Part shown: positions 12,476 through 16,333 of the stretch, one piece after another | How the letters are laid out: the number at the start of each line of letters is the position of its first letter | How positions within the stretch are numbered: position 1 is the stretch's first letter | Assembly: GCA_023443985.1 (NCBI GenBank) | Contig: JAEZSJ010000123.1 | Location: forward strand, 1-16,333 | DNA from: Verrucomicrobiota bacterium | GTDB lineage: Bacteria > Verrucomicrobiota > Verrucomicrobiia > Opitutales > Opitutaceae | Direction of reading: 5' to 3' | Length of the DNA: 16,333 nucleotides | Notes under the pieces: generated by a model | The model's input: the letters and a program-made list of their open reading frames with translations, nothing else | What the model was told of the DNA's origin: nothing | Database searches by the model: none | Translations under genes and position numbers: made by a program

Positions 12476-14077
12476 CTAGGGGGTCTGCTTCTCCGGGGCG
12501 GCTTTCGCCGCCGCGCGGCGGGCCTCGTTCTCGCGTTCCCGCTGCGCCCGCTCCCGGGCCACCCGCGCATCGAACCGGGCGATGAGCGAGCGGGCCTCCC
12601 GCGTCGGGAGTGTTCGCACATAGGCGGCGATCGGCCGGACCTCGAACGTCTCCCCGCGCCGGAGGGCGGCATCGATCGTCTTCCAGTGTTTCCGCCCGCC
12701 GCCGACCCGGTAAAGGCCGGCGGCGGCAAACGGCCTCGCGGCGGAATCGCCCAGCCAGCGTTCGAGATGCCGTCGCGTCTCCGGAGCGTCGAACCGCCCG
12801 AGCGCGACCAGAGCCTCGGAGAAGAAGGCCCCATCCTTGCCGGCGGTGTATTCGATTATCGGTTTCGCGCTGCGCGGGTCCCCCAAGTCGGCGAGCAGAT
12901 CGACGACACCGATCGGGAAGAAGCCGCCGTCGGCGGGCAGCAGCTCGCAAAGGCGTTCGAACGTTCCGGGCTCGTTCAGGAGCACCAACTGCCGCAGACA
13001 CCCGCGCAACGTGCACGGCGACTGCGCATGCCGGAAGATTCGATCCAGCCGCGCCACATCCTTCTGTTTCCCCAGGTATGCGTAGGCGCGATCCTCCAGC
13101 GGGCCATGGGCGTAGTGGCTCCAGGCCAGAGCCGCCAGCAGCTCGGCCCCGGCCTCGTCCCCGCGGGCGATCAACGCGTCGACCTCCGCCGCAATCTGCT
13201 CGTTGAGCCGGTCTTCGGAGAACATCCCGGAGGTGCCCTCCCGGCGGCCGAACAGGCGACCGAGGCTGGCCGCCAGCTCCGGCGTGTATTCGAGCGCCGA
13301 CTCCGGGAGCAGACGCGAGTAGAACTCGCCGCGGCTGCGGGACTCGGCGGCCTCGTCCGCCCGACCCAGCGCCCCCGCCACCACGGCGCGGACCAGGTGC
13401 AGATCCGGACAATGCGGCGCCCCCGCCAACTGCCGGTCGACGTACTCGAGCGCCTCCGCGTTGCGCTCGAGCTTGTGCAGGCAATACGCCCGCTGCGCCG
13501 CGAGCGGGTACTTCCAGTGTTGCTCGAGGAGGGCGGACAACGTGTGCTCCGCCTCCGCCCAGCGTTCCAGTCCGCCGAGCACGTCGGCCTGACGCTCCTG
13601 CGCCTCCCAGTTCTCGGGACAAAGCTCCCGGACCCGCAGCAATGCCGCCAGCGCCTGCTCCAACGCCTGCCGGCGAAAGGCCGCGTCATCGAGATCGGAG
13701 GGGGGCCGTCGCCCGCGGGACAGGCCCGGCCGTTCGAGCCATTGGGGGCCGGAACGCGCGTCCCAGAGATGAACGTCCGCGATGAACCGCCACAGTTGCC
13801 ATGCCTCGGCGGCCGTCGCCAACCCGCGCTCAAGCACCGCCAGCGTCGCCGGCGGTTGGTCATTGGAAAACGAGTACTCCGCGAGGCGGAGCCAGGCCTT
13901 GGTGTCGGTCGGATCCGCGGCCACGGCGGCCTCGAGCTGCTCGCGCGCGGAGTCCGCGACACCGGGATCGGCCTGCTCGATGAGCGCCTTGAGCGGATTG
14001 TGGGCCGCGCTTCCGACGGGAGCGACGACCACGCCCAGGCACAGCACGGCGAGGGACGAAACAACCGGGATCCGCAT
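12476..14077 (-). CDS. Secreted TPR/HEAT-repeat-like protein of unknown function
   Basis: A 533-residue protein with no enzyme motif. I chose the ATG at 14077 because a signal peptide follows at once (MRIPVVSSLAVLCLGVVVAPVGSAA, cut near residue 25); the frame is open back to 14158 but that would bury the signal. Residues about 35-240 look like degenerate tetratricopeptide helices, for example TDTKAWLRLAEYSFSNDQ, WEAQERQADVLGGLERWAEA and YPLAAQRAYCLHKLERNAEALEY. The second half (about 370-490) has HEAT-like helix pairs such as FFSEALVALGRFDAPETRRHLERWL. The last 40 residues are a charged, Arg/Glu/Ala-rich helix, possibly coiled coil. Such proteins usually act as binding scaffolds; the partner is unknown. 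It is separated from the AraC gene upstream by 201 bases without a visible gene. Confidence 0.75.
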   Translation of the reverse strand: MRIPVVSSLAVLCLGVVVAPVGSAAHNPLKALIEQADPGVADSAREQLEAAVAADPTDTKAWLRLAEYSFSNDQPPATLAVLERGLATAAEAWQLWRFIADVHLWDARSGPQWLERPGLSRGRRPPSDLDDAAFRRQALEQALAALLRVRELCPENWEAQERQADVLGGLERWAEAEHTLSALLEQHWKYPLAAQRAYCLHKLERNAEALEYVDRQLAGAPHCPDLHLVRAVVAGALGRADEAAESRSRGEFYSRLLPESALEYTPELAASLGRLFGRREGTSGMFSEDRLNEQIAAEVDALIARGDEAGAELLAALAWSHYAHGPLEDRAYAYLGKQKDVARLDRIFRHAQSPCTLRGCLRQLVLLNEPGTFERLCELLPADGGFFPIGVVDLLADLGDPRSAKPIIEYTAGKDGAFFSEALVALGRFDAPETRRHLERWLGDSAARPFAAAGLYRVGGGRKHWKTIDAALRRGETFEVRPIAAYVRTLPTREARSLIARFDARVARERAQRERENEARRAAAKAAPEKQTP

Positions 14078-14205
14078 GCCCGAGGAAAATGCCTTCGTGC
14101 CTGCGCCTGTCACGTGTTTTTCAGGTCGGCCGGCCGGAGCGGATGACACACTCGGCAACCCACCCGCCCAGTTGAGCCGGCGTCCGCAGTCGGCCGTGCC
14201 GCTCG

Positions 14206-14240
14206 CCCACCTGGCGGTGGGGGTTCCGGGCGCCGCCCGG
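14206..14240 (-). terminator. Two adjacent hairpins after the AraC-family gene
   Basis: CCGGGC/GCCCGG with a 3-base loop (14226-14240) and CCCACC/GGTGGG with a 4-base loop (14206-14221) lie 38-73 bases beyond the - strand stop at 14279. The position suits termination, but no T run follows. Confidence 0.35.
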
Positions 14241-14278
14241 GTTCTCGAAGGCGGCGGCTGTGCGCGCGCGGCGACCCA

Positions 14279-15136
14279 CTACCGGACCGGCCACCGCGCC
14301 GCAGCCCCCGTCCGGAACGCGGAGGGCGGCACGCCGCTCCAGCGTTTGAACGCACCGGAAAAAGTATAGATGCTCGAGAAGCCGACCTGCTGGGCGATCG
14401 CCTCCAGCTTGGCGGAGGTCGAGCGCAGCAACGTGCAGGCGCGCTGCATCCGCAGCTGGGTGAGATGCGCCACCGGGCTGCGACGGAGGTGCCGTTGGCA
14501 GAGCCGCCGCAGGTGCTCCTCGCTGAGCGCCGCGGCCCGGGCCAGCTCCCGGCCGCTCCAGTCGCGTCCGAGGTCCCCCTCCACCCGGTTCCAGAGCCGC
14601 CACAAACGCGCATCCACCGGCGCGGCGCCCGCCAACCGGCGCGCCTGCGTCTCGACCACCGAGACCAGCGCCTGGAGCAGCGCCGGCTCCCGCGCCCCCG
14701 CGGCCTCGCAGGTCAGCATCCGCAGGGCGGAGACGAAGCCGCCCGCCTCGGCCTCCACCAGCCGCGACCGGTCGCCGGCGACCACCGGCGGGCCCTCCCG
14801 GTCGGCGAAGAACACCCACGCGATCTGCCACGGCCCGCGGCCTGCCGCCGCGAACGCATGGAGCACGTTCACCGGCGCCAGCAGCACCTGTCCCGGCCGC
14901 CAGTCCACCTCCCGGCCGTCGATCAGGACGCGCCCGCGGCCGCCGAAACACGCGACCACGTGACTGTAGGGCGAATACGGACGCACCATGCGGTACGGCG
15001 GCCGGAGTTCGCCGTGGCCCACCCAGACCAGCCCGGCGGGACGCAACAGCGGGAAATGCTCGCGATCGAGCACCCACTCCCGGCTCCGCGGGCCGATGAG
15101 GTGGGTTTCACGTAAATGCGCGGGGTCCGGCAGCAT
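14279..15136 (-). CDS. AraC-family transcriptional regulator
   Basis: A 285-residue regulator with the two-part AraC layout. The N-terminal cupin-like sensor (about 15-165) carries the conserved YSHVVACFGGRGRVLIDG and WRPGQVLLAPVNVLHAF strands. The C-terminal region (about 188-278) holds two helix-turn-helix units: GRELARAAALSEEHLRRLCQ, and LEAIAQQVGFSSIYTFSGAF followed by KRWSGVPPSAFR, the family signature. It is divergent from a GH51 arabinofuranosidase gene with only 65 bases between start codons. It very probably senses a sugar, such as arabinose or an arabino-oligosaccharide, and controls that gene and perhaps its own; this is inference from position. The ATG at 15136 gives a normal family length. 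No ribosome-binding site is evident. Confidence 0.93.
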   Translation of the reverse strand: MLPDPAHLRETHLIGPRSREWVLDREHFPLLRPAGLVWVGHGELRPPYRMVRPYSPYSHVVACFGGRGRVLIDGREVDWRPGQVLLAPVNVLHAFAAAGRGPWQIAWVFFADREGPPVVAGDRSRLVEAEAGGFVSALRMLTCEAAGAREPALLQALVSVVETQARRLAGAAPVDARLWRLWNRVEGDLGRDWSGRELARAAALSEEHLRRLCQRHLRRSPVAHLTQLRMQRACTLLRSTSAKLEAIAQQVGFSSIYTFSGAFKRWSGVPPSAFRTGAAARWPVR

Positions 15137-15164
15137 TGGCGAAAAAGGCGGTTCGTGGTTTACT
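15136..15164 (+). promoter_or_regulatory. Candidate promoter of the GH51 gene in the shared divergent region
   Basis: TTGGCG and TTTACT are spaced 17 bases apart, each matching the sigma-70 consensus at 4 of 6 positions. The predicted start near 15171 leaves a leader of about 31 bases. The -35 box touches the divergent AraC start codon, so one bound regulator could affect both genes. I could not define an AraC operator. Confidence 0.45.
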
Positions 15165-15201
15165 GGCCGACAACCGTTACCCGCAAGCTCCCCTGCAACC
15201 G

Positions 15202-16333
15202 ATGAAACAACTGTCCCTGCTTCTCGCCCTCGGACTGGCCGTCACCGGCTGGGCCGGCACTCGAACCGCTCCCGCCGTGCAAATCGATCCCGCCGCCACC
15301 GCCGCCCCGATCAATCCGTTCATCTACGGGCAGTTCATCGAACACCTCGGCCGCTGCATCTACGGCGGCATCTGGGCCGAGATGCTCGAGGACCGGAAGT
15401 TCTATTTCCCCATCACCGCCGAGTTCGGACCGTACCGGGAGCTCAAGCCCACCGCCGGCACCTCCGATTTCAACGTCGGCAACCTCCAGCAGTCGGACTT
15501 CCCCGCCCTCGTGGCCTCGCCGTGGGAGATCGTCGGCGCGCCGGCCGGCGTGGCGATGACCACCGAGAACGCGTTCGTCGGCGAGCACACGCCGCGCATC
15601 CGCGCCGGCCACGGCATCCGCCACCACCGGCTCGGCGTCGTCGCCGGACTCGATTACGTCGGCTACGTTTGGGCCCGCCCCACCGGCGACCGCGCCACCA
15701 CCGTCGAGGTCGTCCTGAGCTGGGGTGACGAGCCCTCCGCTCGCGCCTCCCAGCGGCTCACCTTCGCCCCGGGCGACTACAGCCGCCAACCTTTCACCCT
15801 CCGCTCCCTCGGCCGCACCGACAACGCCCGCCTCGAACTCCACATCCAGGGCGCCGACGCCCTCGTCGGCACCGTCTCGCTCATGCCCGGCGACAACGTC
15901 AACGGCCTGCGCCGTGACACCCTCGCCCTGCTCAAGCAGCTCGACGGCACGATCTACCGCTGGCCCGGCGGCAACTTCGTCAGCGGCTACGACTGGCGCG
16001 ACGGCATCGGCGACCGCGACCGCCGCCCGCCGCGCGGCAACCCGGCCTGGACCGGCATCGAGCACAACGACTTCGGCACCGACGAGTTCCTCGCCTTCTG
16101 TCGTGAGATCGGCACCACACCGATGATCGCCGCCAACACCGGCTTCGGCGACGCCTACTCCGCCGCCCAGTGGGTCGAGTACGTCAACGGCTCCGCCTCC
16201 TCGCTCGCCGGCGGCTGGCGTGCCAAGAACGGCCACCCCGCCGCCTACGGCGTGAAGCACTGGTGCGTGGGCAACGAGATGTTCGGCCCGTGGCAGCTCG
16301 GCTTCATGCCGCTCCACCAGTACGCGCTGAAGC
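15202..16333 (+). CDS. Secreted GH51 alpha-L-arabinofuranosidase (3' end outside the window)
   Basis: The frame is open from the ATG at 15202 to the window end, giving 377 residues and no stop. A signal peptide covers about 1-23 (MKQLSLLLALGLAVTGWAG). The GH51 core follows: INPFIYGQFIEHLGRCIYGGIW (38-58) at the start of the domain, a carbohydrate-binding-like insert (about 90-225), then YRWPGGNFVSGYDWRDGIG (252-270), NDFGTDEFLAFCREIG (289-304) and WCVGNEMFGPWQLG (354-367). Glu359 of GNE should be the acid/base; the nucleophile Glu lies beyond the edge. The expected activity is release of terminal arabinofuranose from arabinan or arabinoxylan, retaining mechanism. It is divergent from an AraC-type regulator, its likely controller. 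Confidence 0.93.
   Translation, partial: MKQLSLLLALGLAVTGWAGTRTAPAVQIDPAATAAPINPFIYGQFIEHLGRCIYGGIWAEMLEDRKFYFPITAEFGPYRELKPTAGTSDFNVGNLQQSDFPALVASPWEIVGAPAGVAMTTENAFVGEHTPRIRAGHGIRHHRLGVVAGLDYVGYVWARPTGDRATTVEVVLSWGDEPSARASQRLTFAPGDYSRQPFTLRSLGRTDNARLELHIQGADALVGTVSLMPGDNVNGLRRDTLALLKQLDGTIYRWPGGNFVSGYDWRDGIGDRDRRPPRGNPAWTGIEHNDFGTDEFLAFCREIGTTPMIAANTGFGDAYSAAQWVEYVNGSASSLAGGWRAKNGHPAAYGVKHWCVGNEMFGPWQLGFMPLHQYALK

Noticed and set aside
12090..13622. A 510-codon - strand frame ending in GESNPGLGLERAPS
   Set aside because: That ending is the well-known false translation of an antisense tRNA, and the rest overlaps the TPR/HEAT-like gene in another frame.
15160..16317. A 385-codon - strand frame at the right edge
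   Set aside because: It lies opposite the GH51 gene, which has signal peptide and catalytic motifs. The - strand translation is Val/Gly/Ala/Asp-rich with no motif.
1..16333. CRISPR arrays, insertion sequences, prophage or integrase genes
   Set aside because: I saw no regularly spaced repeats, no transposase or integrase motifs and no attachment-site duplication of the tRNA end within the window.

Overview
The window is very GC-rich bacterial DNA and reads best as a member of the Verrucomicrobiota, probably Opitutaceae-like. That placement is inference. It rests on an N-terminal DGK/FGYDP-type domain on the secreted protease (a style recalled from verrucomicrobial secreted proteins), the strong GCC/CTC/ATC codon bias, the scarcity of Shine-Dalgarno sites, and the pairing of a GH51 glycosidase with an AraC regulator.

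Positions 1-5011 (+ strand) hold a chemotaxis operon. It starts with the tail of a receiver domain that enters from outside the window and stays open in frame into a membrane chemoreceptor, followed by cheW, cheR, cheD and cheB. The catalytic residues of CheD and CheB can be placed by exact spacing. Together these genes form the adaptation branch: CheR methylates, CheB demethylates/deamidates and CheD deamidates. cheA is not in the window and cheY may be the truncated gene. The receptor ends in an aromatic pentapeptide (DFQRY) on a long flexible tail, which suggests tethering of CheR/CheB.

Positions 5088-7499 (+ strand) hold a compact four-gene cassette: a double DUF2249 protein, a polytopic membrane protein resembling NnrS/heme-copper-oxidase subunit I, a MIP18/PaaD-like (DUF59) protein and a second DUF2249 protein. 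The first three genes are joined by ATGA overlaps. I know of no defined function for this set; nitrogen-oxide respiration or metal/Fe-S handling is a guess. It is the best candidate here for an undescribed system.

Positions 7823-12065 (- strand) hold a family B DNA polymerase with exonuclease motifs and a C-terminal clamp-type peptide, a small four-helix membrane protein, a 2[4Fe-4S] ferredoxin with strong terminators behind it, and a secreted papain-like protease. A tRNA-Glu(CTC) gene sits head-to-head with the protease only six bases from its start codon, so the control signals of each lie inside the other gene.

Positions 12147-14077 hold a hairpin-rich spacer with two related tandem palindromes, then a secreted TPR/HEAT-like protein (- strand). 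Positions 14279-16333 hold an AraC-family regulator divergent from a secreted GH51 alpha-L-arabinofuranosidase that runs off the right edge, a likely arabinoside-sensing pair sharing a 65-base control region.
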